A DNA stretch of 64,000 nucleotides, from positions 34,519,551 through 34,583,550 of the forward strand of contig OX123186.2 of the NCBI GenBank assembly GCA_944739405.2, read 5' to 3'. Below the pieces are notes generated by a model that saw only the letters and a program-made list of their open reading frames with translations, did not search any database and was not told the DNA's origin. Shown piece after piece: positions 23,701 to 34,288 of this stretch. Source of the DNA: Euclidia mi (Eukaryota; Arthropoda; Insecta; Lepidoptera; Erebidae). Within the stretch, counting starts at the first letter, position 1; each line of letters opens with the position of its first letter. The position numbers and the translations under genes were made by a program.

Positions 23701-24730
23701 ATTTGTTCCTGTTGATTAATTAATTCGGAGGTGATATCATTTAAATATTTGAAGCGCGTTCCGTGAACGCACTCTCGACGCGGGCGTTCATGGCACGCGC
23801 GCCAGGAGCGCATAATGGATATTACGCAGCTTTATATGTAGCTATAATTCAAATGGTTGCAGCCGGAATTTTTCGTATAAAAATTACCTTTTGATGTTAT
23901 TGACTAAGCCTGAACTATATACTAAATTAATATTATTGTAAAATAGGCAAGTGTCATAAAATATCTATCACAGATATATCGATCTATTTTTTTTTTCTGG
24001 AGACATCGATGCCGATATTGATATTTTAATCAATCGATACATCGACGCCGATATTGATATTTTAATTAATCGATACATCGAAATATAATATAGATCTTTT
24101 TGGCGAGATAGATATCGCAGGTGAAACCGCGGGGGACAGCTAGTTATTAGGTAAAAAGTGATATTATATTTTAATGTTATTAATTTCATTAAAGTTTTGT
24201 TTACATTTTATTGTCTTTTATTTTACTAAAATAATAGGCGTATATGATTAAGGTGGGTAACATATTATTATGTACCTAATTTGTTACTGTTGATTAATTA
24301 AATATTCACAACAGTAAATATTTAAATCAGATATGATATAATCACCAATCTGTGTGACAAGTATGTGTTATACTTGTCAAAATAAATTATTCATGATCTA
24401 TTCCATTCTGTGATTCAAAAATAAACAATAGCTTAATAGGGTAACACGCTTTACGTTTCAGAATTTTCCCGCAAAGCAGGTGAACTGTTCTTGAGGTGGC
24501 AACACTGGCGAGCGTGAGGAAGTGACGTCTGCATACCCAATGACATTTGACCGGCTACACTCCGCGTCGGACAAATATGACAGATCACTCCATCTGGATA
24601 ATTCAGTAATCTGTGGTAATAATATGTTTTGTACTAAACAAAACTTACCGAAAGGTTGCTTGTCCTCTGATGAGGTTACCATGGTTACCACACAAACAAA
24701 TATGACAACAAAAAACACTCGAGAAGCCAT
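20739..24730 (-). CDS. TIL-domain serine protease inhibitor-like secreted peptide, gene B
   Basis: Three exons on the minus strand: 24730-24649 (82 nt), 21540-21358 (183 nt), 20743-20739 (5 nt, coding AT plus the stop TAA). The total of 270 nt gives 89 residues. Both introns are phase 1 with consensus sites: donors G|GTAAGT and G|GTAGGT, acceptors CCACAG and TTTCAG. Exon 1 encodes a hydrophobic signal peptide (MASRVFFVVIFVCVV...). Exon 2 encodes one trypsin-inhibitor-like cysteine-rich domain with cysteines at 29, 38, 43, 47, 56, 62, 63, 68, 70, 82 and 88. The family normally has ten; C62 is extra, where paralogue A has glycine. In this family the reactive loop is between the fifth and sixth cysteines (here 57-62). 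The likely role is an extracellular inhibitor of serine or metalloproteases in haemolymph, silk or gut; the target is unknown. Intron 1 (3.1 kb) holds a solo LTR and Helitron debris, and intron 2 holds a Helitron. Confidence 0.85.
20890..21080 (+). mobile_element. Degenerate Helitron in intron 2 of gene B
   Basis: Related to 30370-30575: TATAAAATTCTTGCGTTACTG start region, GACTGACAGAC, then a segment with CTCCTTGGGTAGCGTAG. No intact 3' CTAG end. Confidence 0.6.
21100..21316 (+). mobile_element. Non-autonomous Helitron in intron 2 of gene B
   Basis: Starts TCTAATACTAATATTTAAAG, contains GAACGCGCTAATCTCAGG and GGCTATAGGCTATATAA, and ends ATTATCTAG before T. It ends only 42 bp from the coding exon 2 boundary. 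Confidence 0.85.
21690..21865 (+). mobile_element. Decayed Helitron relic in intron 1 of gene B
   Basis: Weak match to the 30370-30575 family: TTCTTGCGTTACTG, then CCTTGGGGAC and GGGGTGCACC spacing preserved. Ends not defined. Confidence 0.45.
22345..23085 (+). mobile_element. Solo LTR (741 bp) in intron 1 of TIL gene B
   Basis: Begins TGTAACG and ends CGTTACA, the TG...CA ends of an LTR, with a 4-bp target duplication CACG (22341-22344 and 23086-23089). It is GC-rich compared with its surroundings, with a TATA box (ATATATAAA at 22486-22494) and AATAAA (23035-23040), so U3-R-U5 order is plus strand, antisense to gene B. Gene A's intron (near 28957-28970) shows the uninterrupted site. No internal retrotransposon region remains. 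The 4-bp duplication suggests a gypsy or BEL group element; the family is not resolved. Confidence 0.88.
23215..24600. other. Gene B-specific intron 1 segment
   Basis: About 1.4 kb with no counterpart in gene A, where the flanks (GCAGTA ... AAACAAAAC) are nearly joined at 29070-29100. It holds a GC-rich inverted pair (CCGTGAACGC / GCGTTCATGG, 23760-23791) and the Helitron piece at 23963-24143. Otherwise unidentified. Confidence 0.5.
23963..24143 (+). mobile_element. Helitron-like element with internal 42-bp tandem repeat
   Basis: The end GTGAAACCGCGGGGGACAGCTAG before T is the standard Helitron 3' end. The interior repeats a GATATTGATATTTTAAT unit with CGATACATCGA around 24010-24080. The 5' start at TCTATCACAGATATATCG is tentative. 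Confidence 0.6.
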
Positions 24731-24787
24731 TGCTGTGATCTTTGTGTGATGACTAAGATAATAATGTTATAGTATTAGCGGCGTCAG

Positions 24788-24813
24788 CCTTATAAACAAC
24801 CTGCGTACACGTG
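24788..24813 (-). promoter_or_regulatory. Core promoter of TIL gene B: TATA box and CACGTG motif
   Basis: On the minus strand TTTATAAGG lies about 60 bp before the ATG and CACGTG (24808-24813) lies just upstream. The block from CACGTG through TATA to the start codon is closely conserved in gene A (29247-29273), unlike the surrounding DNA. Confidence 0.7.
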
Positions 24814-24879
24814 CTGGTTAACTATTAATAAAAAAGCAACCTTTTTTTACTGACGTAATAGTACAGTAGATTTGTTTCC

Positions 24880-25665
24880 TCAATCGTATATTCGCACAGT
24901 GTAAAGTTAAGAGATACCATGGAGCTTAGTGGATAAATTAGTCAGCTCCTTCATAGTTCCTTCTTTTAAATTAATATCTCAGGTCTCCTGACATTCTTAT
25001 TGGCTTGCACAAACGCATTTTTAAAACTAAAAGGGAAAAGAATTGATGCGTTTTGTGGATTGAGACCTGAAGGGTTGCTTCGTATTTCTTTAAAATGAAG
25101 ATACTTTTTAAACTGTACCCAATAATTTTAATGAACTTGTCATCTCGCTACTAACTGCCAGTTTGATCAGACATATTTTTTTGCAGTATACAAATTAATT
25201 ATTTTAGGTAAAATACTTTTACCAGCTACTTTTCTTGTCGAATAACTACAATAATATAATATTTATGTTAGATCTAGCTAAATTAGCTATTTATAGATTT
25301 TGAAAGTTTAAAAGCTGAATGAAAACTTTGTTGTTTCGTGAAATGTCAAAAAGATGTAAAGTTGTTAATAAAAAATATTATATTCACACTCGTTTTTTTA
25401 AGAACTCAAACTGTCGAACTTATTATTCCCAGTAGATATTGGCGCCCAACGTAAAAATAAAACAAATAGTTGACACGGCACAAATACCCTTGTGGCATAG
25501 TGATCTATATATTGGACATGGATTATGTTTTTCCAAGCACCTATCGGCTGTTTTTGCTTATAACAAAAAAAAATCAATATACAAACGCACCAGTAAAACT
25601 GTACTATTTTTGACATAGTATTTTAACAACTGTCCAAAAAATAAGGAAAAACACATTGTATCTCA
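24880..25665. repeat. Third, partial copy of the duplicated TIL upstream flank
   Basis: Collinear with 29360-30720 (minus its SINE and Helitron) and with 7111-8380. It is more diverged than the other two. Homology stops near 25665, just before the RTE element. Confidence 0.85.
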
Positions 25666-25689
25666 TGTAACGTAATATTCCGTATTGCG

Positions 25690-26674
25690 TTATAATATCT
25701 CGCAGGCGCTTAACGCAGTGGGTGGAGCCAGCCTGGTCCGAAGAGCGCTTCGCTAGGAATTATTACCATATAAGGCAGGGGGATGTAATAATCCCCTAAG
25801 CTCTTCACCAACGCACTCGAAGACGTCTTTAAGACGCTGGACTGGACTGGACGGGGCATAAACATTAATGGCGAGTACATATCCCACCTTCGGTTTGCCG
25901 ACGATATCGTCATCGTGGCAGAGAGCCTCGAAGAGCTGAGCGAGATGCTGCACAGCCTAAATGGAGCCTCTCGACGGGTCGGTCTCGGCATGAACTTGGA
26001 TAAAACCAAGATTATGTTCAACGAACACATTGTGCCGGGACCGGTTTATGTCGACGGATCGATGCTCGAAGTTGTTCAAGAGTATGTCTACCTTGGGCAA
26101 GTAGTCCAGCTTGGTAGAAACAACTTCGAGAAAGAAATCGACCGCAGGATCCAGTTGGGTTGGGCAGCGTTTGGCAAGCTACGTCGAGTTTTCTCTTCAC
26201 CCCTACCGCAACGCCTAAAGACCAAAGTCTTCAACCAATGCGTCCTACCTGTTATGACGTACGGTGCCGAGACGTGGATACTCACAGTGGGACTAGTCCA
26301 CAAACTAAAAGTCACGCAGCGAGCTATGGAACGGGCTATGCTTGACGTCTCTTTGAAGGATAAAATCCGAAACGAAGCTATCCGACAAAGAACCAAAGTT
26401 ACCGACATAGCTCACAGAATCAGTAGACTCAAGTGGCAGTGGGCTGGCCATATCTGTAGAAGGACTGATGGCCGATGGAGCAAGCGTATCCTAGAGTGGA
26501 GACCACGTCTCGGCAAGCGTAAGGTAGGGCGGCCCCCGGCTAGGTGAACCGACGCCCTAAAAAAGATGGCTGGGACAGACTGGATGCGGAAGGCTGAGGA
26601 CCGTGTACTGTGGCGCGTGTTGGGAGAGGCCTATGTCCAGCAGTGGACTGCGATAGGCTGATTGATTGATTGAA
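25690..26674 (+). mobile_element. RTE-type LINE, 5'-truncated, with (GATT)n tail
   Basis: The 3' end reads CCTATGTCCAGCAGTGGACT...GGCTGATTGATTGATTGA, the widespread RTE tail of insects. About 985 bp remain, covering the last part of the RT. A shorter relic with the same tail is at 27393-27500. It lies between the 3' end of gene A and the upstream flank of gene B. Confidence 0.88.
25770..26640 (+). pseudogene. RTE reverse transcriptase C-terminal part
   Basis: The palm motif HLRFADDIVIVAESLEEL is at about 25885-25935. The open frame continues 25915-26547 through YLGQVVQLGRNNFEKEI, MTYGAETWILT and RRRxGRPPAR-type C-terminal segments. Two lesions: a one-base insertion near 25790 that shifts the RQGD...PKLFTNAL region, and TGA at 26545-26547 where RTE proteins have tryptophan after GRPPAR. 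The endonuclease and most of the fingers are missing. Confidence 0.85.
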
Positions 26675-27188
26675 GGCAATAGACGATTACAGGCAGTCGA
26701 TATAAGATGGGTGCGCGATCTAAATCGGTCGCTTTCCCTAGACATCGTCGCCACGCTGCCACTACACCAAGCATCTATTCCACCTTCTACTTTTATATCT
26801 ACTGTTCCGCTGGGAATGAGAATATTCTAGTTGTCTGTGTGCCTATATATTCTGTCTGTAGTATCTGTCTCTTCTAAGCATAACAGCCGATCTAGGGACA
26901 GCCTGTTCCTGACCGGTTGTTGTGTATTCTCTATACTACTTTCCTACTGGTTTTCCCTACGGGTCTACACCTCTACGGGTCTACACCTGTCTTTTCGATC
27001 CACATGGATTAATCTGAAAAAAGAAAACAAGAATTATAGATAATTGAATTTTACGAGTAGTTTATCATCTCATCATTAACAAACACAGCTCTGAAGGGCA
27101 GTCTGCAGAAGAGAAACGATATACAGATTAATTTCTTAAAAGTCTCACACAAGGGATGCTATTTACGTATATAATGTTAGAACATTAT

Positions 27189-27382
27189 ATACATACATAC
27201 ATATGCTCACGCCTTTTTCCCGTCGGGGTAGGCAGAGACAACAGAACGCCACTTGCTTCTATCCTTGCAAACCTCACGCGCTTCCTCTACATTCATTACT
27301 CTTTTCATACATGCTCGCCGGTTACGGGTGCTTCGGACTTTTCCGTTTTTCAAGACGTCCCCAATTTGGTTACTCTAACATT
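27189..27382 (-). mobile_element. 3' end of the (ATGT)n-tailed LINE, intron 2 of gene A
   Basis: Starts on the plus strand with ACAT repeats and a GGGGTAGGCAGAGAC segment as in 28131-28690. It is flanked by AACATTATAT on both sides, a 10-bp target duplication. Only about 190 bp were copied. Confidence 0.8.
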
Positions 27383-27392
27383 ATATGAAATG

Positions 27393-27500
27393 ATGTATAT
27401 ATACAGACTGGATGCGGAAGGCTGAGGACCGTGTACTGTGGCGCCTGTTGGAAGAGACCTATGTCCAACAGTGAACTGCGACAGACTGATTGAGATTGAG
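27393..27500 (+). mobile_element. RTE tail fragment, intron 2 of gene A
   Basis: The last about 100 bp of an RTE element (GACTGGATGCGGAAGGCTGA ... GACTGATTGAGATTGAG), with a perfect 10-bp duplication ATATGAAATG (27383-27392, 27501-27510). It ends 22 bp from coding exon 2. Confidence 0.88.
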
Positions 27501-28130
27501 ATATGAAATGGTATCAACTTACCGCACTTATCTATTGGCACACACACGCCGGCATCGTTTCTAAGCATGCCATCTTTACACACACAAGCTGGTACATAAC
27601 AGCCCGGAGCCAAACCAGGGCAAGCCGGTGGGGTTTTCAGGTGGTTTCACAGTTCTTATAACATACTGCCAAGGAACATTCAGAGTACTCTTCATCGGCG
27701 GGACAATCTGTGGATCAAAAACATAAATAAAATACTTATACATACTCGTGTATTTATTTTCACTTTATATACCAAGCAACCTGCCTGTACCTATTATTTT
27801 TCACAGAGAACTGTTAAACATAATCATACGCTTTTTAACTCACTGACTCATAAACAACTATATTCAGACTAAGAACATATAGCCGTGCTCATCACGCAAA
27901 GAATCCAAAATACTTCAGCTTAGCATTCAAGATATCTAACCTTGACTCCTATTAGACCAATCAGGATCAATTACTGGCATCTGACTGCTTGACGCTTATT
28001 ATCAGGCGTGTCGTATTTCATATCCAGTCATTATATGTAAACAATCACACCCTAAGTTATGAAGACCAATGGAAGGGATACATATTATATTGTCAAACAT
28101 ACCGCAGCTTACATAAATAAATTGATTTGA

Positions 28131-28690
28131 CATACATACATACATAGACTCACGCCTGTTTCCCGGAGGGGTAGGCAGAGACTACGGAACGCCATTTGCA
28201 ACGATCCTGACATATATCTCTTGCTTCATTCACTCCCATCAGATTCCTCATGCATGCTCTTCTGTTACTTTTAGAAGTACCCTGTACTTCTCACCTGTCC
28301 CGTTTTTAGGATGTCTCCAATCTGGTCAGAGAACGTCCGCCCAGGTCTTCCCCTTCGTCCTGTCCCTTCCACACTTGCCTTATATATCTGCTTGGTCAGT
28401 CTTTCGTCATCCATCCTTTCCACGTGCCCAAACCATCTTAGCATACCTTTCTCGATGCTTGTCACTACATCTTCTTTTACCCCACAACACTCTCTTATCA
28501 CACAATTCTTTACTCTGTCAGTCAGAGAGACACCACACATACTTCTCAGTGCTCTCATTTCTACAGCATTTAATCTACTTTCATGACTCTTCTGCCATAC
28601 CCAACTATCACTACCATACATAGGAGTAGGTACTAGCACCCCTCTATGCACAGCCAAACGTACCTTTTTGGACTATTCATAAACGCCTTT
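28131..28690 (-). mobile_element. 5'-truncated LINE in intron 1 of gene A, probable SINE partner
   Basis: Flanked by a perfect 11-bp duplication AATTGATTTGA (28120-28130, 28691-28701). The homologous intron of gene B at 22081-22100 shows the empty site. The minus-strand 3' end (CTCTGCCTACC, ACAGGCGTGAGTC, ATGT repeats) is the same tail as the SINEs in this window, which implies that this LINE family supplies the machinery that moves them. Confidence 0.92.
28271..28657 (-). pseudogene. LINE reverse transcriptase C-terminal fragment
   Basis: 128 open residues containing YGSDSWVWQKSHESRLNAVE, MRALRSMCGVSLTDRV and MLRWFGHVERM, the post-RT region of an insect LINE resembling the RTE group. The RT catalytic core is absent because of 5' truncation. 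The frame is intact to near the 3' UTR, so the insertion is fairly young. Confidence 0.8.
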
Positions 28691-29246
28691 AATTGATTTG
28701 AACAAGTATATAAACTGGTTTTCATTTTCAGTCTCTAGCGGAACAGTTATTACGAACTTATCTTGTTAATTATGTTCTGTGCATCATATCTTGATAATAA
28801 TATAAATCGAGATAATTTTACTTATCGTACTGTGAATAATTATGTTTGATCTCATTCTTTGTAGTATTGAATAAAACAATTTATATACGTAATGAGAGGC
28901 TGTACTGTCAGGATAAATTCTCCACAACTTAATTTTAGTATAATACTGATTCAATAACGCGAGTTGAGTATATTAAGCCCACACTGTCAAATTCACAAAA
29001 TAACAAAACATGTGCAAAACAACACCTAGGTACAAGAAAATTAGACAAAGGCTTTATGGACCTGTTGTACGCAGTAGATTTTGTTTGGTTTCTAAACAAA
29101 ACTTACCCAAGGGTTGTCTGTCCTCCGATGAGGTCACTATGGTAACCACACAAACAAATAAGACGACAAAAAACACACGAGAAGCCATCGCTGTGATCTT
29201 TGTGTGATGTCTAAGATAATAATGTTATAGTATTAGCTGCGTCAGT

Positions 29247-29273
29247 CTTATAAGTATAACCCGTGTACACGTG
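29247..29273 (-). promoter_or_regulatory. Core promoter of TIL gene A: TATA box and CACGTG motif
   Basis: CTTATAAG at 29247-29254 and CACGTG at 29268-29273, read on the minus strand towards the ATG at 29188. Same order and spacing as gene B. A SINE (29392-29650) sits about 120 bp further upstream. Confidence 0.7.
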
Positions 29274-29391
29274 CTGAGTAACTAATAAATAAAATTATAT
29301 TTTTTAACTGACGTAGTAGTACAGTAGATTTGTTTCCTCAAGGCGCGATCGTATATGCTTCACACAGTGTAAAGTTAAGAAATACCATGGA

Positions 29392-29650
29392 GGAGGACGG
29401 CCTCGTTGGTCTCGCGGCATAAATGTGCGCTTGGGATTGGGAGGTCTCGGGTTCGATTCCCGGGTCGGGCAAAGTGTTATTGGGTTTTGCCATTAGGAAA
29501 TTCTCAGTAACAGCACGGAGTCTGGTAATGTGCCCGGTACGGCAATAGGCTCGCCCCCTATGACGTGGGACCTAAATATTCATGGCGAAATGTGTGTGTA
29601 ATATTACACCTCTGCCTACCCCTTCGGGGATACAGGCGTGAGTCTATAAA
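29392..29650 (+). mobile_element. tRNA-type SINE upstream of TIL gene A
   Basis: tRNA-like head with A-box-like GTTGGTCTCGCGG and B box GGTTCGATTCC (29450-29460), a body with GTGCCCGGTACGGCAATAGG, and the CCTCTGCCTACC tail. Flanked by AAATACCATG on both sides. Gene B's flank (near 24915) and duplication copy 1 lack it, so it arrived after the duplications. Confidence 0.92.
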
Positions 29651-30369
29651 AGAAAATACCATGCAGCTTAGTGGATAAACTAGTCAGCTCCTTCATAGTT
29701 CCTTCTTTCTTAAATAAATATCTCAGGTCACTTGACATACTTATTGGCTAGCGCAAACGCATTTTTAAAACTAGAAGGGAAAAGAATTTATGCGTTTTGT
29801 GGATTAAGATCTATTAAGGGTTGCTTCGTATTTCTTTAATAACAAGAAACTACCTTAAACTGTACCCAATATTTTAATAAACTAGTCATCTCGCTACCGA
29901 CTGCGAGTTTGATCCAGACATATATATACTTTTGGCGGTATACAAATTATTTAACGTAAAATAGTTTTACCAGCGAGTTTTCTTGTCGTATCGAATAACT
30001 ACAATAATAAAATCTTTTTCAAAAATCTTGCTAAATTGGCTATTTATCTACGCAAAAAATGTATACATAATTCTTGAAATTCTTGATGAAAGTCATCTAC
30101 TTTAATATTGAATACAGGGGTTGGTTGGTTAGAGATGATTTTGAAAGTTTAAAAGTTGAAAGAACATTTTGTTGTATTGTGAAATTTCAGAAAACGATGT
30201 AAAGTTGTTAATAATATTGATTCTATTCACACTCGTTTTCTCAAGAACTAAAACCGTCGAACTTCATGATCCTAGTAGATATTGGCGCCCAACGTAAATT
30301 TTTAAACCACAAATAGTTGACTCGGCATAATTAGCCTTGTGGCCTAGTTATATGAATATTCATGAGTTA

Positions 30370-30575
30370 TCTTAATATATAAAATCCTTGCGTTACTGAC
30401 TGACTGACAGACACGCTACAGCCGGAACTATTGGGCGCAGGAAGCTGAAATTTGGCATGTATGTTCCTTGGGGACCGTAGGGGTGCACTAAGAAGGGATT
30501 TCCCGAAATTCCCACGGGATCGGCCAAAACGGGTAAATTTAAAAAAATGCAGGCGTAGCTGATGGCGTCCTCTAG
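30370..30575 (+). mobile_element. Non-autonomous Helitron, present only in duplication copy 2
   Basis: Begins TCTTAATATATAAAATCCTT and ends GGCGTCCTCTAG, inserted between A and T with no target duplication, as Helitrons do. Copy 1 (near 7950) is uninterrupted. A close relative in reverse orientation is 42924-43129. Confidence 0.9.
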
Positions 30576-30729
30576 TGTTTTTATAAGCGGCTATCGGCCA
30601 TTTTATTTTTGGCAAAAAAATCGATTTCATTATACAAAAGCACCAGGAAAACCGTGCTCATATTTCTGACATGGTTGGCAACTATTATTTTTAACAACTG
30701 CCCAAAAATAAGGAAAAACACGTTCTAAC

Positions 30730-32602
30730 TCAGTCACAAAATTATTCAGAACGAAATTGAAGGAACGATTTTTTATCACAAGCGTCTGACACATACATGA
30801 AAACGTTAATTTACCGCCCAATTGAAATTGGAAGAACCTTCAGCATAAATGTATGATAACGATCATATTTCACACATCAACACGTCCGTATATTGAACTA
30901 GCACCCTGGAGATATTTTGCGCCGCTTTTTTTACACCTACATACATATAAACAACGGTCCATTAGTAAAATGATATTCCTCTTAATGTGTCCATGGGGCG
31001 ACAAATTGTAGCATATGGACGTGAGATGTAAACTTTTTGTCTGGAAGAGATGATTCTTGACGTTCACGGTAAATATTTTATATTTTTTTTGTTTTGTAAG
31101 TAGGGTATTCGGTGAGCCTAGTTCTATAAAGTATTCAAAACCGGATTATAATCAGTAATATAATAGTAGCCCTTTCATTTAAATTTAATTATCAGATTAT
31201 ATTTTACTAGAGATTCGTAGGTAAATGTTGTTTATTTTCTAATTATTAAATGACCGATTATTTCTAGCTGATCGATATTTGGTAGTGTCACGAAATAGAA
31301 ACATGGACAGTCTATTTGACACTCATTATTTTCTTTGCCAAGTAGTTGTTTCGAGTCTAATTACAGGTCTGAATGAATACAGTATACGTTACTTGTGCGG
31401 CAATTTACATATTGTCATAAAAAATGGATAATTATAAGATATATTTTGTATATAAAACATTGAGTTTGTAGTTGCTGTCAGTGAATATGAGGCAGAGGCC
31501 AAGGCCTATTTGATGATAAATGGTTGTCCTGGCAATAATAATATTTTTTTATACCACGGCTCACCTAGTGAACATTATATAACAATGCGTCATAACACTA
31601 ATGAATTTTGCTCAAGAAATTGCGAAGTGATATCTAAGATTCTACATTACAATGTCATCTCTCGACAAGATTGCAACTTTTCTTCCATAATTTCTACATT
31701 TATTACGATAGTATAAAGGAGGGCGATAAAACTTCGCTCTAAATATCGTAATACGGGTGCACTTATGATTATTATGTAGTACATCTGTAAAGCTCTGGAG
31801 AAGGAAATCGCGAGAGTATTTTGTGTCTTCATAGTTGTAAGATTGTGTCTAGCCGGCAAGGCATAGTGCTAACTTTCATTGTAGCTAATAAGTATAAGAT
31901 CTGCGCGGTAGGGCTTTGTGGTGGAATCGTGGCGGTTGTGCTATTCGAATATTATATTCGGCTATTTTATATCACACTGTATTAAATGTAACGTTTTAGC
32001 ATCCAACTTATAATATTAATGTCCCATAGTACCTAACCTCTACATACCAGTTGAAATAGGGGTTTATAATTATATTATTTTAACTCTTTCGAGTTTTATT
32101 TTTGCGCCGACTCTAAGATCTAAATTATTTCTATGTGAAAATTCATACTCCTTGTTTAGCTCTTTTGGCGTGAACACGAAACTGATAAAAAAATAAGTTA
32201 ACTCTCATGTATTACTGAAGAGTTTATGCTTCTGTTGCTGTATGAATCTTATACTAATACTATGATGTTTTTTCATATAAAATACAAACTGACGGGAGCA
32301 TGAGGCTGGTTTGGGCATTAGATGCCAAGAACTAGAAAATAAATAGATCTGAGGAAGACCATCCTTATCACTTATGGGTATACAATTTTGACACTTTTAT
32401 TCTCATAATATTGATTTTTACATATAAGTTAAAAATAAATGAATAAGAACTTATTCAGCTGTGAGATAAACAATAAATATAGTATATTATTATGTAAAAT
32501 AATCATAAAAAGTTAAAACATAAATTAATTTTGTAAGTTTTCTGATAAATAATATTAGTATTCGAAATTAAATATATTGACTATCATACATTTTCATTAC
32601 TA
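30730..32602. other. Non-coding part of duplication copy 2
   Basis: Collinear with 8380-10261; no conserved frame. Short open frames here differ between the two copies. Confidence 0.5.
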
Positions 32603-32609
32603 CGCAGAA

Positions 32610-34280
32610 GGGCCATCGAACTTGAAAAATCTTGCTTTGATATTTACATGGGCAGAATAGAATCTATGATAATTGAAAACCCAAAATCTTTCTGGTCGTT
32701 TGTTAAAAGTAAGAAGAGTAATAATGCTTTGCCGAATGTAATGCGATATCAGAATGACTCGGCTGACTCAGGCGAAGGGATAAGCAATTTGTTCGCTACC
32801 TACTTCCATTTTACTTTTCAAAATCCAGGTATGGAAGATCCATTAGAATCATCATCAAATGAGTCTGACTTCTTGTCTACCCATTCCATAAGCACTATAG
32901 AAATATGCAGAGATCGTGTACTTAAATTGCTTAAAACCTTAGATGTCTCCAAATCGAGTGGCCCCGATAAGATTCCGCCAGTATTTATAGTAAATGTCGC
33001 TGAAAGCATAGTGGACCCTATTTGCATCTTATTTAAGAGATCGCTATCTGAAGGTACCGTCCCAAAAATATGGAATTCAGCATATGTTTCCCCAATTTTT
33101 AAAAAGGGTGACAAGTCAGGTGTTGCGAATTACCGTCCAATATCTAAAATATGTCTTTTCTCTAAAATTCTGGAACGAATAGTACACGCCGAAGTGTATT
33201 CTGTAGTTAAGAGCAGCTTTGGTGATGAACAACATGGCTTCTTGAGAAACCGTTCAACCGTTCAACAGCTGGTATCCATGGTGACCTTTATCGCTGGGTC
33301 GCCTCATACGTAGAAAATCGAACGCAGGCTGTAGTGCTTCAGGGATACTCCTCACAATGGTATAATGTTCCCTGTGGAATTCCGCAGGGATCAATTTTAG
33401 GACTTTTATTATTTACCTTATTCATTGCTGATATTCAATCCTGTTTTCAAAATTCTTATATTGTACTGTTTGCTGATGATATGAAGGTACATAAAACAGT
33501 TCGCAGTATCACTGACACTGAGCAACTACAATGCGATCTGGATAGGTTTGAAGTTTACTGTCGCCGTAACAAACTACAATTAAACGTATCTAAATGCTTT
33601 CATATCCCTTTTACCCGTCAAAAATCGCCAATTAATTCGATATATACATTACACAATCATAATATTACAAAAGTTAAAAGTTTAAAAGATCTAGGCATAA
33701 CTCAGGACAGTAAGCTCCTATATAACGAACACGTTGATAATAAATTTGTAAAAAAAGCATCAAAAGCCTTAGGCTTCAAAATAAGAAGTACGGTTGATTT
33801 CCGTTCCCTGAAGACTATAAAGATTTTATACTGTTCCTACGTCAGAAGTCACCTCGAATATGCGTCGTAAGTATGGAACCCACAGTATGAAATTTATAAG
33901 TACTGCACTGAGGGAATCCAGAAAAAGTTTCTGAGGTATCTTGACTATAGGACACAACAACAATCCGTAGATTACAATCACCGCTGCAAGAGATACCACT
34001 TTCTACCACTAGAATACAGACGCGAAGTAAGCGATATATGTACGCTTGTAAATATTGCAAATGGATCGATTGACAGTCCTGATCTGTTTGCTAAAATATC
34101 CCTTCGCACTAATCAAACCGGTTTGCGGCAGCGACCATTGCTGTAAGTGCCTTTTGCAATGACTAATTATAGGCAGAATACGTTTTCATTGAGAAGCGCG
34201 AAAAGCTTTAACAAACTTCCACTTCACTTAAACATAGACCCTTTTTTGCACCAGTGCGACCACAGTAAGAGAAAGATAAT
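32610..34280 (+). pseudogene. Jockey/I-type LINE reverse transcriptase fragment, copy 2
   Basis: Paralogue of 10262-12098. Open pieces are 32648-33313 (221 residues) and 33334-33870 (178 residues). This copy keeps an intact N-terminal linker (SWSFVKSKKS-type region) that the palindrome breaks in copy 1. It has lost about 135 bp near 33260, including RT motif A, replaced by a repeated GTTCAA. FADDMKV is retained. Together the two copies show independent decay after duplication. Confidence 0.8.
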
Positions 34281-34288
34281 TTCTTTAA

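Larger units (their letters stand above)
27009..29188 (-). pseudogene. TIL-domain inhibitor-like gene A, frameshifted paralogue of gene B
   Basis: Same three-exon structure: 29188-29107 (82 nt), 27707-27523 (185 nt), 27013-27009 (AT plus TAA). All splice sites are consensus (donors G|GTAAGT twice; acceptors CCACAG, TTTCAG). The signal peptide begins MASRVFFVVLFVCVV. Exon 2 is 2 nt longer than in gene B; the extra bases lie just after the fourth cysteine and give a TGA at 27639-27637, so only about 50 residues would be made. Beyond the break, the other frame encodes the rest of a normal ten-cysteine TIL domain, with glycine where B has its extra cysteine. A single missing C in a CCC run would explain the shift, so a sequencing or assembly error is possible. 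The promoter is conserved with gene B. Intron 1 has a LINE; intron 2 has two short retroelement pieces. Confidence 0.8.

Noticed and set aside
24458..24648. Continuation of the gene B exon 1 frame into intron 1
   Set aside because: The frame runs past a consensus GTAAGT donor that joins in phase to a TIL-domain exon conserved in gene A; the extension has no similarity to gene A.
29392..29650. tRNA gene suggested by A and B boxes
   Set aside because: The tRNA-like part lacks a complete cloverleaf and continues into a SINE body and tail flanked by a target duplication; several copies exist.
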